Assembly (NCBI GenBank): GCA_964620125.1
Contig: CAZUGQ010000012.1
Coordinates: forward strand, 14,642 to 78,641
Direction: 5' to 3'
Source: OLB6 sp964620125
GTDB lineage: Bacteria > Bacteroidota > Ignavibacteria > Kapaibacteriales > Kapaibacteriaceae
DNA: 64,000 nt
A program made the position numbers and the translations under genes. Shown here piece after piece: positions 28,461 through 36,778 of the stretch (position 1 is the stretch's first letter; every line of letters begins with the position of its first letter). The notes under the pieces were generated by a model. The model had not been told where the DNA came from. It did no database searches and saw nothing but the letters and a program-made list of their open reading frames with translations.

Positions 28461-28871
28461 ATGAGTATGCTTTCCGAGTTCCGTGACTTTGCCGCTCGAG
28501 GCAACGTTGTGGACTTAGCCATTGGTGTTGTGATCGGCGCAGCCTTTGGCGCAATTACCAAGTCGTTGGTTGATCACATCATCATGCCACCAATCGGCCT
28601 TCTCCTTGGTGGGATTGACTTTGCAAACATTGTCACAACACTCAAGGCAGCCGACGCGGAAGGTAAGGGTGCTGTAGTGATCTCATGGGGGTTGTTTACT
28701 CAGGCCGTAGTGAATTTCCTGATCATTGCCTGGGTGATGTTCCTCGTTGTAAAGGCCATGAACTCCATGAAACGCAAACAGGAAGAATCACCTGCACCAC
28801 CACCAGGTCCTTCGGAGGAGGTGGTACTTCTCACAGAGATTCGCGACGCACTGCGCGGCAGAGCATCGTAA
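28461..28871 (+). CDS. mscL: large-conductance mechanosensitive channel
   Basis: 136 residues, typical MscL size. ATG 28461 has an AGGAG site 7 bases upstream. The N-terminal amphipathic helix (MLSEFRDFAARGNVVDLAIGVVIGAAFG) and first membrane helix are canonical, followed by a periplasmic loop and the second helix (FLIIAWVMFLVVKAMN), then a Pro-rich linker and the C-terminal bundle helix (LLTEIRDALR). It opens under membrane tension to release solutes during osmotic downshock. The 3' end overlaps the converging methyltransferase gene by 41 bases. Confidence 0.95.
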   Translation: MSMLSEFRDFAARGNVVDLAIGVVIGAAFGAITKSLVDHIIMPPIGLLLGGIDFANIVTTLKAADAEGKGAVVISWGLFTQAVVNFLIIAWVMFLVVKAMNSMKRKQEESPAPPPGPSEEVVLLTEIRDALRGRAS

Positions 28872-30126
28872 TGTGCTTGTTGCCAATGCGAGAGATGATC
28901 AAGGCATTCGAGGGATCATGATCTCCAGTTTCGGACAGATCCAGCTTTCGGCGTAGAACCTCCGTTTCACCACTCCAGCCACGCTTTTTTATAACAAGGC
29001 TGCGCGTCCAGTTCAGGGCACGCAGCCTTTCGTTCATCCAGTTAACCCGTACGCCATCTTGAACCTCAAGAATCTCATACGTGTCGAATAGATGATCGTG
29101 GACTATGGGGGAGTTCGACAACCCGTAGGCAATCTGTGGGTCAATTGGCGACATGAGATTTGTGTGAAACAGCCAGTCAACCATTCCGGCTGCGATCACT
29201 ACAGGGTGCGGCTCGATCAAGAATAAGCCAGTCTTGGGACGACTGGTAGTATGCGTACGATGTGAACGTGATAGCGCAAGCTCCTCCGCGCTTACGTGCT
29301 GTGTGAAGGAAAGCTGATGCCGTCCTACATGGCCTATACCGATCGAGACTCCATCGGGTACATGATCCGACTTCACAAGCACCCGCTCATGACAGTCTCG
29401 ATGAATGGCATGCACACGAACATGCGAAGCAGACGGTAGGACAGAATCACCGTCAGTAGGACCAAGTCGAATACCTGCAATGGCTTTTGTTTCGTGGACA
29501 GCTCGATGGATGCTTGAAAGGGGAGGACTGTATTGCTCAACATCCCTCGTCCTGCGTCCGCCCTTCAATCGGCGTGACGGGTCTGCCCAGATGCCCTGCA
29601 CCGTCTTTACAGTTTCTGAAGGCATCCATCCCTTGTTCACGATTGTTGCGTTGTGCACCCCGGCCCTGCGCAAGTTTCCTTGCGCAATTGCAGCTGTAAT
29701 TAAATCGGGCTCATAGCTCACAACTTCCGATGCATGTGCAGCAAGAGTTGCAGTATCCACTCCGCAGCCCGTGCCGACCTCGAGTATGTGACGTGTACCC
29801 TGAAACACTTCCGTTCGAAAGGCGGCAAACAAGGGATGGCTTCCTTGCTCGGATCCCGTTTTTGTGAACAGGAAACCTGGCTGCCACTTTCCCAGCGTTT
29901 GTGCTCGATACGTTCCGATGGCAACGTCTACCAAAACACCGGACCACTTCCGAAGTTCCACCGGAAGCAGATTACGCACTGCTTCTACTTCCGAAACCGT
30001 GGGATGCGAAATCTTGGCAACAATGCCGGTGAGACGTTGGATAACTTCCGGTGCTTCCCAAGTCTGCAGAAACTCGGTAAGCGGTGTTGCGAGATCGTGT
30101 GAAACGAAAGGCACAGTACGAAACAA
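28831..30126 (-). CDS. SAM-dependent methyltransferase with THUMP-like C-terminal domain
   Basis: 431 residues. The Rossmann core is in the middle: motif I ILEVGTGCGVDTATLA near residue 114, the VVSYEPD strand near 135, and the catalytic-like block GIWADPSRRLKGGRR near 180, which resembles RsmD/RlmI-like DPPR motifs. The C-terminus (SLVIKKRGWSGETEVLRRKLDLSETGD) matches the THUMP-like domain found in this bacterial family. An RNA base substrate is likely but not proven. It starts 60 bases from the divergent pckA gene and overlaps the mscL 3' end. Confidence 0.85.
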   Translation of the reverse strand: MFRTVPFVSHDLATPLTEFLQTWEAPEVIQRLTGIVAKISHPTVSEVEAVRNLLPVELRKWSGVLVDVAIGTYRAQTLGKWQPGFLFTKTGSEQGSHPLFAAFRTEVFQGTRHILEVGTGCGVDTATLAAHASEVVSYEPDLITAAIAQGNLRRAGVHNATIVNKGWMPSETVKTVQGIWADPSRRLKGGRRTRDVEQYSPPLSSIHRAVHETKAIAGIRLGPTDGDSVLPSASHVRVHAIHRDCHERVLVKSDHVPDGVSIGIGHVGRHQLSFTQHVSAEELALSRSHRTHTTSRPKTGLFLIEPHPVVIAAGMVDWLFHTNLMSPIDPQIAYGLSNSPIVHDHLFDTYEILEVQDGVRVNWMNERLRALNWTRSLVIKKRGWSGETEVLRRKLDLSETGDHDPSNALIISRIGNKHITMLCRAVRRESL

Positions 30127-30186
30127 CGGAATCCGCGATATTTGTGGCCCTTACTACGCACATTCATGAGCTTGAAAGCCACGACC

Positions 30187-31797
30187 ATGCTCCACAATCT
30201 TAAACAACTACGCGAATCGCTTGAGCAAACCGGATTGGTAAATCTTGGTGAGTTGAATTACAATCTCACAACTCCGGAGCTCTACGAACATGCCCTGATG
30301 TACGAAGAAGGAATCCTGAGTGAGCACGGGGCTCTGTGTGTTAATACGGTTCCATATACAGGCCGACGTGCCAACGACAAGTTCGTGGTTGAAGAAGAGA
30401 GCAGCAAGGCCGACGTATGGTGGGGCAAGGTTAACAAACCATTTAGCGTGGAACGGTTCAACGCACTCAAGGCACGGATGTTTGCATACTTGCAGGGACG
30501 GGATGTGTACGTTCAGGACCTGATTGCAGGTGCAGATGATACCTACCGCCTGCCGGTACGATTCGTACAGGAGATGGCCTACCACAGCTTGTTCGTGCGG
30601 AACATGTTCATTCAGCCAACGGCTGATGATCTCAAGAACTTTGTTCCGGGCTTCACGGTGATCACTGCCCCAGATTTCAAGGCAGTGCCCGAGATTGATG
30701 GAACTCTTAGTGAGTGTTTCATCATCCTTTCCTTCGAACAGAAGCTTGTACTCATCGGCGGCACGAGTTATGCCGGTGAAAACAAGAAGTCCATCTTTAC
30801 GGTGCTAAACTACTTGATGCCCAAACAAGGTGTGATGAGCATGCATTGTTCTGCGAACATCGGTAAGGACGGAGACACGGCATTGTTCTTTGGGCTTTCA
30901 GGTACCGGAAAAACAACGCTTTCAACCGATCCGGAGCGCGCACTGATTGGCGACGATGAGCACGGCTGGAGCAACGATGGTGTCTTTAACTATGAAGGAG
31001 GCTGTTATGCAAAGGTCATCAACCTCAATGCAGAAGCAGAGCCTATCATCTTCAAACTCACCAGAACGTTCGGTACCATTCTCGAGAACGTTGAAGTAAA
31101 CGAAGACACACGGGTTGTAAACCTGGATTCACAAGTTCACACGGAGAATACAAGAGCATCCTATTCGCTCGACGTGATTCCAAACACTGCTCCCGGCAAT
31201 CGCGGAGGACACCCACGGAACATTGTATTCCTAACCGCAGATGCGTTTGGGGTGATGCCACCAATCGCACGCCTTACGCCGGAACAGGCCATGTATCACT
31301 TCCTTAGTGGGTACACGGCAAAGGTTGCTGGAACGGAAGCCGGTGTCAAGGAGCCTTCCGCCACCTTCAGCACGTGTTTCGGAGCCCCCTTCATGGTACA
31401 TCATCCAAGCGTGTATGCCAACCTGCTTAGAGACAAGATCAACGAACATGGTTCGCAGGTTTGGCTTGTGAATACGGGCTGGAGTGGGGGGCCGTATGGC
31501 GTTGGTCAGCGCATGCGCATTGCGCACACGCGCGCCATGTTACGTGCTGCATTGAATGGAGAACTGGCCAATGTCGAATTCGTGAAGGATAGCTTCTTTA
31601 ACCTCGACATCCCCACAACATGCCCTGGCGTTCCAAGCGAGGTTCTCAATCCCCGGAATACTTGGGAAGACAAGGCAGCCTACGATGCGCAGGCTGCCCA
31701 CCTGTTGGATCTGTTTACCAAAAACTTCGAGCAGTTTGCCGATAGCGTTGATCCTGAAGTGAGTCAGGCAATGGGTTCAACTGCCTTGAACGTGTAG
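30187..31797 (+). CDS. pckA: phosphoenolpyruvate carboxykinase (ATP)
   Basis: 536 residues from ATG 30187; ATG 30166 is an alternative and neither has a strong ribosome binding site. The enzyme interconverts oxaloacetate and phosphoenolpyruvate, the entry step of gluconeogenesis. Visible blocks are RNMFIQPT near residue 138, the kinase-1a loop GLSGTGKTTLSTDP at 236-249, kinase-2 ALIGDDEHGW near 256, and NTGWSGGPYGVGQRM near 430. All match the ATP-dependent family. A 7-base inverted repeat spanning the stop codon probably terminates both this gene and the converging DUF2007 gene. Confidence 0.96.
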   Translation: MLHNLKQLRESLEQTGLVNLGELNYNLTTPELYEHALMYEEGILSEHGALCVNTVPYTGRRANDKFVVEEESSKADVWWGKVNKPFSVERFNALKARMFAYLQGRDVYVQDLIAGADDTYRLPVRFVQEMAYHSLFVRNMFIQPTADDLKNFVPGFTVITAPDFKAVPEIDGTLSECFIILSFEQKLVLIGGTSYAGENKKSIFTVLNYLMPKQGVMSMHCSANIGKDGDTALFFGLSGTGKTTLSTDPERALIGDDEHGWSNDGVFNYEGGCYAKVINLNAEAEPIIFKLTRTFGTILENVEVNEDTRVVNLDSQVHTENTRASYSLDVIPNTAPGNRGGHPRNIVFLTADAFGVMPPIARLTPEQAMYHFLSGYTAKVAGTEAGVKEPSATFSTCFGAPFMVHHPSVYANLLRDKINEHGSQVWLVNTGWSGGPYGVGQRMRIAHTRAMLRAALNGELANVEFVKDSFFNLDIPTTCPGVPSEVLNPRNTWEDKAAYDAQAAHLLDLFTKNFEQFADSVDPEVSQAMGSTALNV

Positions 31798-31825
31798 CCG
31801 AGTATCTAGCACTGACTACGGCTAC
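31794..31825. terminator. candidate bidirectional hairpin between pckA and the DUF2007 gene
   Basis: GTAGCCG (31794-31800) pairs with CGGCTAC (31819-31825), and the stem can be extended by AGT/ACT with one bulged base. The two converging stop codons lie inside the arms. There is no T-tract on either side, so this is a weak intrinsic terminator candidate. Confidence 0.45.
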
Positions 31826-32067
31826 TCATCCTCAAAATCGTCAAGGTCAATATCGGCATCGTCAAGACCGGGGATGTATGCATCGTCATCCATTCCCTGA
31901 GCTTCCATGATTTCCTTTGCCTCTTCAAGATCGTCTTCGAAGACAAGGATGCGGTAGGACTCTCCGCCTTCCGGTTGCTCAACTTTGTGATCAATGCCGG
32001 CTTCCTTGAGTTGAGATTCCAGCAGTTGTGCTTCCATCTCGTTGTTGAAGGTTGCTAGAAGGATCAT
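31822..32067 (-). CDS. DUF2007 family protein
   Basis: 81 residues. The N-terminal ferredoxin-like core (ILLATFNNEMEAQLLESQLKEAGI, then RILVFEDDLEEAKEIMEAQG) fits the DUF2007 putative signal-transducing family, members of which are PII-like in fold. The C-terminal 25 residues are an acidic tail of Asp and Glu. It is the last gene of a minus-strand unit behind ettA and a secreted or membrane-anchored hypothetical (10-base gap). Confidence 0.85.
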   Translation of the reverse strand: MILLATFNNEMEAQLLESQLKEAGIDHKVEQPEGGESYRILVFEDDLEEAKEIMEAQGMDDDAYIPGLDDADIDLDDFEDE

Positions 32068-32077
32068 GGAGGTACCT

Positions 32078-32677
32078 TTACTTGTTTGGCTTGCTTGCTT
32101 GCGTAGCTGTTGCCATCTCGCTGATCAGCGAGAAAATCATGTCCTGATGCGCCTGCCGCACCTGAGAATCATCCTTCTTGAATGCCCACAAAATCACGGT
32201 ATGGTCATTCACAAGAAACTGCTCCATCGGTCCACCCTGTTTGGGTTCAGGGGGCGTTTTCTTGCCAAATATCAGTTGTGAAAGGATTTCTTTTGCATTG
32301 TCGGGCAGTTTTTTTTCATACTCAAAGAAAACAATTGCCCCAGGACCATCCTTGCCATTAAAGGCCTGCCAGGCTTGTTTGCTCGGCGTACCAAATTCCT
32401 TGAGCTTGCCTGCAGGGTCTTTTTGAATGGCTGCAATTTTGGAAGAAGGACTGGAAAATGTACTCAGCAGGTTGTTGCCCTTTGGAATCTTGTCCTTTGG
32501 TAAGGGTAGCCTGGACCACGGCAAAGGAATGGTACGCGTTAGCGGATAAAAGTTGAAGTGTTTTACGGTGCTAACAACATTCACCTTCTGTCCGGGTGCG
32601 GATTTGAATACCGGTGCCTGCGGTGTTGACGGGTTAGCTACTTGTAGTAAGGCAAGCAGAAGTGCTGCAAAGAACAT
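32078..32677 (-). CDS. exported hypothetical protein
   Basis: 199 residues from ATG 32677, which follows the ettA stop by 7 bases. It begins with a short hydrophobic signal (FFAALLLALLQVA) and continues as a Lys/Pro-rich, mostly polar protein with a C-terminal helix (QVRQAHQDMIFSLISEMATAT). No family recognised. An upstream ATG at 32734 would overlap ettA and dilute the signal peptide, so it is not preferred. Its position between ettA and the DUF2007 gene suggests co-transcription, without a clear functional link. Confidence 0.72.
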   Translation of the reverse strand: MFFAALLLALLQVANPSTPQAPVFKSAPGQKVNVVSTVKHFNFYPLTRTIPLPWSRLPLPKDKIPKGNNLLSTFSSPSSKIAAIQKDPAGKLKEFGTPSKQAWQAFNGKDGPGAIVFFEYEKKLPDNAKEILSQLIFGKKTPPEPKQGGPMEQFLVNDHTVILWAFKKDDSQVRQAHQDMIFSLISEMATATQASKPNK

Positions 32678-32684
32678 TGGTAGG

Positions 32685-34367
32685 TTAATCCCTCGTGAGT
32701 TTTCGATAGGTGATTCGATGTGGCCTGTCGGCATCGGTGCCTAACCGACGATGCCGATCCTCATCGTATTGCGAATAGTTGCCGTCAAACCACACCACAT
32801 TGCTGTCACCTTCGAAGGCCAGGATGTGTGTGGCTATTCTATCCAGGAACCACCTGTCGTGGCTGATCACTACTGCGCAACCGGCAAAATCCATTAGTGC
32901 CTCTTCCAGAGCTCGCAGTGTGTTTACGTCCAAATCATTCGTTGGCTCGTCGAGCAGTAGTACATTGGCACCTTCCTTTAACATCTTGGCCAGATGCACA
33001 CGGTTTCGCTCGCCACCGGAGAGCTGGCCAACAAGCTTCTGCTGGTCCGAACCACTAAAGTTGAACCGAGCAACGTATGCTCGTGATGCCATCTCCCGCT
33101 TACCAAGCGTAAGAATGTCATTACCGCCAGATATCTCTTCCCAAATAGATTTCTTGGGGTCGAGTGGTCGGTTCTGATCTATGTAACCAAGCACGACTGT
33201 GTCGCCAATGGTAAATGTGCCGGAATCCGGTTCAAGCTGTTTGGTAATCATCTTAAACAGTGTGGTCTTACCAGCGCCATTCGGACCGATCACACCGATG
33301 ATGCCACCAGGTGGAAGAGAAAAGCTCAGGTTTTCGTACAGAATCTTGTCTCCAAACGCCTTCGAAATCCCGTTGGCTTCTATCACTACATTGCCGAGCC
33401 TTGGCCCGGGTGGGATGAAAATCTCACGTTCCTCGCTGCGCTTTACGGTTTCTTCAGCGAGCAACTTCTCGTATGCACCAATGCGTGCCTTGCTCTTGGC
33501 ATGCCTCCCTTTGGGATTCATTCGTACCCATTCCAACTCTTCCTTCAGTGCTTTCTGCCGTTTGCTCTCTTGCTTCTCTTCTTGCTCCAGACGCTTCTGT
33601 TTCTGCTCCAACCACGAAGAGTAGTTGCCCTCAAATGGAATGCCATGACCATTGTCTAGTTCCAGAATCCAACCAGCTACATTGTCTAGAAAATACCTGT
33701 CGTGAGTTACCGCAATAACCGTACCCTCGTAGTCATGCAGATGCTGCTCAAGCCAGGCCACACTTTCGGCATCAAGGTGGTTTGTGGGCTCGTCAAGCAG
33801 TAACACATCGGGCTTCTGCAAGAGCAGTCGAACCAGTGCAACACGCCGCCGTTCTCCGCCCGAGATTACACCGACCTTAGTGTCGGGCGGCGGACACCTC
33901 AAGGCGTCCATGGCCATCTCAAGCTTCGAGTCGATATCCCAGGCGTCCAGTGCTTCGATCTTTTCCTGCAGCTTACTCTGCTTTTCCATCAGCACTTCAA
34001 AGTCGGCGTCGGGATCGGCAAACTGTTCGGAGATGGCATTGTACTCACGAAGCAGATTCACCGTTTCTGCAGCCCCCTCCTCTACAACTTCGCGCACCGT
34101 TTTTTCAGGGTCCATCTCTGGCTCCTGATGTAGATACCCGAAGGTCACGTCCTTGTTCTTGGTAATCTGGCCTAGATAGTCTTCGTCCAAGCCGGCAATG
34201 ATTTTCAAGAGGGTAGACTTGCCGGATCCGTTCAGACCCAGCACACCAATCTTCGCTCCGTAGAAAAAGCTTAAGTAGATGTCGCGCAGCACCTGGCGGT
34301 TTGGCTTGTATACCTTGCCAACACCTACCATGCTGAAGATGATTTTTTGTGGTTCGCTTACAGGCAT
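32685..34367 (-). CDS. ettA: energy-dependent translational throttle protein EttA (ABC-F)
   Basis: 560 residues from ATG 34367 (E. coli EttA has 555). It is a soluble ABC-F ATPase that binds the ribosomal E site and gates the first elongation cycle according to ATP/ADP level. Two nucleotide-binding domains are intact: Walker A GLNGSGKST (44-52) and GPNGAGKTT (about 355), signatures SGGERRR and SGGERNR, Walker B LLLDEPTNHLD and LLLDEPTNDLD. The charged arm inserted in the first domain and the basic linker (EQKQKRLEQEEKQESKRQ, then MNPKGRHAKSKARI) mark the EttA subfamily. It leads the minus-strand unit with two small downstream genes. Confidence 0.94.
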   Translation of the reverse strand: MPVSEPQKIIFSMVGVGKVYKPNRQVLRDIYLSFFYGAKIGVLGLNGSGKSTLLKIIAGLDEDYLGQITKNKDVTFGYLHQEPEMDPEKTVREVVEEGAAETVNLLREYNAISEQFADPDADFEVLMEKQSKLQEKIEALDAWDIDSKLEMAMDALRCPPPDTKVGVISGGERRRVALVRLLLQKPDVLLLDEPTNHLDAESVAWLEQHLHDYEGTVIAVTHDRYFLDNVAGWILELDNGHGIPFEGNYSSWLEQKQKRLEQEEKQESKRQKALKEELEWVRMNPKGRHAKSKARIGAYEKLLAEETVKRSEEREIFIPPGPRLGNVVIEANGISKAFGDKILYENLSFSLPPGGIIGVIGPNGAGKTTLFKMITKQLEPDSGTFTIGDTVVLGYIDQNRPLDPKKSIWEEISGGNDILTLGKREMASRAYVARFNFSGSDQQKLVGQLSGGERNRVHLAKMLKEGANVLLLDEPTNDLDVNTLRALEEALMDFAGCAVVISHDRWFLDRIATHILAFEGDSNVVWFDGNYSQYDEDRHRRLGTDADRPHRITYRKLTRD

Positions 34368-34404
34368 AGGGGCCGAAATTACCACGATACCGATATTGCA
34401 CCCC

Positions 34405-35019
34405 ATGAGGAAGGGGGCTTGGCAAGTTTTGCTTGCCGACAAACATGAACGTGCGATGGCCTTTGCCTCGCTGGCTGTTGCCATCATTGCCATTGCTATC
34501 ACCAGCAAGTTCTTGCTGATCATGGAGCAACGTCCGGGCGTTGTGATTCCCGACCCGATCCACGCCATGGTTGGACCCGTTGACCTCACCTGGCTGATTT
34601 TTTTCGTCCTCTACGGATCCCTGCTTCTGGCCTTCATCTGGCTATGGAATGAGCCGCAGTTAATCTTTCGCGGACTGCGTGCTTATGCGATTTTGTTATC
34701 GCTCCGAATGTTAGGCATCTACCTGTTACCGCTCGACGCTCCGCCAAATATGATTCCGATGCCCGACCCCATCATCCAGGCCATCGCTTCCAACTCAGGT
34801 GAACTGTTAACGCGCGACCTGTTCTTTAGCGGGCATACGAGCTCCATGTTTCTTGCTGCTTTCATCATGCCTACAGCCGGCAGGCGCTGGCTATACATTG
34901 TTCTTGGAGCTGTTGTTGGCCTGTCGCTAATCCTGCAACACGTGCACTATTCCGTAGACATCATGGTGGCACCGATGGCGGCACTGTTTTCCGTGATGCT
35001 GTCTGGGCGGAAGAAATAG
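34405..35019 (+). CDS. PAP2 / sphingomyelin-synthase-like membrane phosphotransferase
   Basis: 204 residues, five to six membrane helices. The catalytic triad of the sphingomyelin synthase/PAP2_C family is visible: FFSGHTSSMF with His144 and HVHYSVDIMVAP with His181 and Asp185 (His and Asp four apart). The enzyme would act on a lipid phosphate or phospho-alcohol at the membrane. The full PAP2 motif 1 (KxxxxxxRP) is absent, which favours the PAP2_C branch over phosphatidic acid phosphatases. A serine palmitoyltransferase gene lies about 6 kb away, so head-group transfer to a ceramide-like lipid is an attractive but unproven role. It is divergent from ettA. Confidence 0.8.
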   Translation: MRKGAWQVLLADKHERAMAFASLAVAIIAIAITSKFLLIMEQRPGVVIPDPIHAMVGPVDLTWLIFFVLYGSLLLAFIWLWNEPQLIFRGLRAYAILLSLRMLGIYLLPLDAPPNMIPMPDPIIQAIASNSGELLTRDLFFSGHTSSMFLAAFIMPTAGRRWLYIVLGAVVGLSLILQHVHYSVDIMVAPMAALFSVMLSGRKK

Positions 35020-35044
35020 GTATTACCGAGGCCAAACCCGTTCG

Positions 35045-35734
35045 TTAAAACGACGGACGCGCTCCCTCTGTACCAAAGTCAAGCAGCACCTGTGTGTACC
35101 CATCACTGTTGGTTGTGCGCACAATCCCGTTGATGGGCACGTGTGGACTTAACCAGCAATCTGCTTCAATTTCATCGCCAAGAATAACGATTGTTGCATG
35201 CGTTTTCGTTGTCCCGGTAAATGTTCCAGCTGGAACTGTAACAGCTCCACCACTTACTCTTTCTGACGACTGCTGTATCCATGACTTCAATGCTTCTTTA
35301 TACACTCCCTTGCTCATGTCAAGAATAAAGCCAGTGATCTCCATGGGATCATTGTCGCCCGTCTTGATTCGAATCTTGCGAAAGTCTATATCATCTATCG
35401 ATCCAGTTTGCATGGCTTGTTCCATTCCCTTCACTTCGAATTGCGAGATGGAAACATTGTCTTCATTCATCGTCCATGCTTCCAGAACCCAGTAATCACC
35501 ATCACGGCCAACGATGCTGAGCTTGGATAGACTACGTTCTTCATCATCATCTGTGGTACCAATCAGTACCCACTGACCAACGGCAAAAGGCATGTGTGAG
35601 ATGAAGTCACCTGCGGGATACGTTGCTGATTTTGTAGCCGAAAATTTGGCGTTGATCTCAGCCTCGTAATCACTTCCAACCGCGGAACTGATGCACGAAA
35701 GCATCAGTGCAAGAACGACAACGGCACCACGCAT
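35045..35734 (-). CDS. exported hypothetical protein
   Basis: 229 residues with a signal peptide (VVVLALMLSCISSAVG) and a strong AGGAGG site 5 bases before the ATG. The C-terminal part (AGTFTGTTKTHATI, then WLSPHVPINGIVRT) resembles the beta-rich lipoprotein-type fold seen in DUF3108-like and related exported proteins, where a conserved VPAGTF strand precedes a W-x-S-x-x-V-P block. Function unknown. It is the last gene of a minus-strand run that starts at 42540 and sits 42 bases behind the formimidoylglutamase-type gene. Confidence 0.75.
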   Translation of the reverse strand: MRGAVVVLALMLSCISSAVGSDYEAEINAKFSATKSATYPAGDFISHMPFAVGQWVLIGTTDDDEERSLSKLSIVGRDGDYWVLEAWTMNEDNVSISQFEVKGMEQAMQTGSIDDIDFRKIRIKTGDNDPMEITGFILDMSKGVYKEALKSWIQQSSERVSGGAVTVPAGTFTGTTKTHATIVILGDEIEADCWLSPHVPINGIVRTTNSDGYTQVLLDFGTEGARPSF

Positions 35735-35776
35735 GAATACCTCCTGGAATATTGTGCCAAACTAGCAGGCAGTTTC

Positions 35777-36775
35777 TCAACTCGCAAGATTGCGCACGCG
35801 GCGAGCGATACCAGCAAGTAAACACATGATCATGGTAGCAGCCAGCTTGCTCGTGCGATTGTCTACGTCGAATGGTGGAGAAACTTCCACAACGTCGAAA
35901 GACGTAAGCTGAGGTCTGGCCCCAGCTTCTACAAGAAAGTCGGCAACCTCCGAAGGAGTAAAACCGTCTGACGAAGGGGCACTAACCCCTGGGGCAAATG
36001 CCGACGCAAACGCATCCATGTCTAGAGATACATGCATGGTTTCTGCTGCGGCAACTCTTGCCATGCACCTCTCCCACGCACCTTCCTTGCGGGCTTCTTC
36101 CAGCATCACTGCATGCATGCCACGGTTGAGCACGTACTCTAGGTGCGCCATCGCCACTGCATGCGGCTGCAGGCCGAACTCAACGAATGCACCTGCATGC
36201 AGCTTGCTGTGCGGAGCATCAAGAAGTTGCCGGAATGGCGATCCACTATGTGCCCGTGAACCTGGCTGTAATGGCCGAACATCTGCGTGAGCATCAATGT
36301 TCACAACACCGAATGGTTTACCAATGGTCTCATACGCACGCAAGGTTGGCCAGGCAGAGTCATGCCCTCCACCGAGAACAATCGGTATCGCTCCACTCCG
36401 CATTAGGCCAGCAACTACATCGTGCAGCTCATCATGAATCTGCTCAAGCGTCTTGCCCTGCGTTACAAGGTTGCCAGCATCGGTAACAACAAGCCTGTCA
36501 TCCTGTACTTCTGTTTGAATGGCCGACGTTGCCATTCGGTATAACATCTTCCGAATGGCGTTGGGTGCTTCGGCTGCACCTGGACGTCCGTTGTTGCGCT
36601 CTACGCCAATATGCTGCGGTACACCTACCAATACGCACACAAGCCCACGAGCACCTGCTGCGTCGGACAATGACAGGAGTAGGTCTCCCATTCGGGGATC
36701 TTCAGGATCATTGCTCTGGAACACTACGTCAGGGTGAACTGGATCCAACAGCCTGTGTATCGATCTGGGTAGCAT
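35777..36775 (-). CDS. formimidoylglutamase/arginase-family ureohydrolase
   Basis: 332 residues. This is a binuclear manganese ureohydrolase: metal ligands are in GGGHD (His138, Asp139 region), NIDAHAD (Asp161, His163, Asp165) and SLDMDAF (Asp252, Asp254). Overall it is closer to the formimidoylglutamase (HutG) branch of Bacteroidota than to arginases. It would split N-formimidoyl-glutamate into glutamate and formamide, the last Hut step, and hutU is encoded at 25587-27254. The Asp that usually follows (DxxDP) is replaced by Ala, but that residue is not a metal ligand. The start follows the upstream stop by 3 bases. Confidence 0.85.
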   Translation of the reverse strand: MLPRSIHRLLDPVHPDVVFQSNDPEDPRMGDLLLSLSDAAGARGLVCVLVGVPQHIGVERNNGRPGAAEAPNAIRKMLYRMATSAIQTEVQDDRLVVTDAGNLVTQGKTLEQIHDELHDVVAGLMRSGAIPIVLGGGHDSAWPTLRAYETIGKPFGVVNIDAHADVRPLQPGSRAHSGSPFRQLLDAPHSKLHAGAFVEFGLQPHAVAMAHLEYVLNRGMHAVMLEEARKEGAWERCMARVAAAETMHVSLDMDAFASAFAPGVSAPSSDGFTPSEVADFLVEAGARPQLTSFDVVEVSPPFDVDNRTSKLAATMIMCLLAGIARRVRNLAS

Positions 36776-36778
36776 CGC

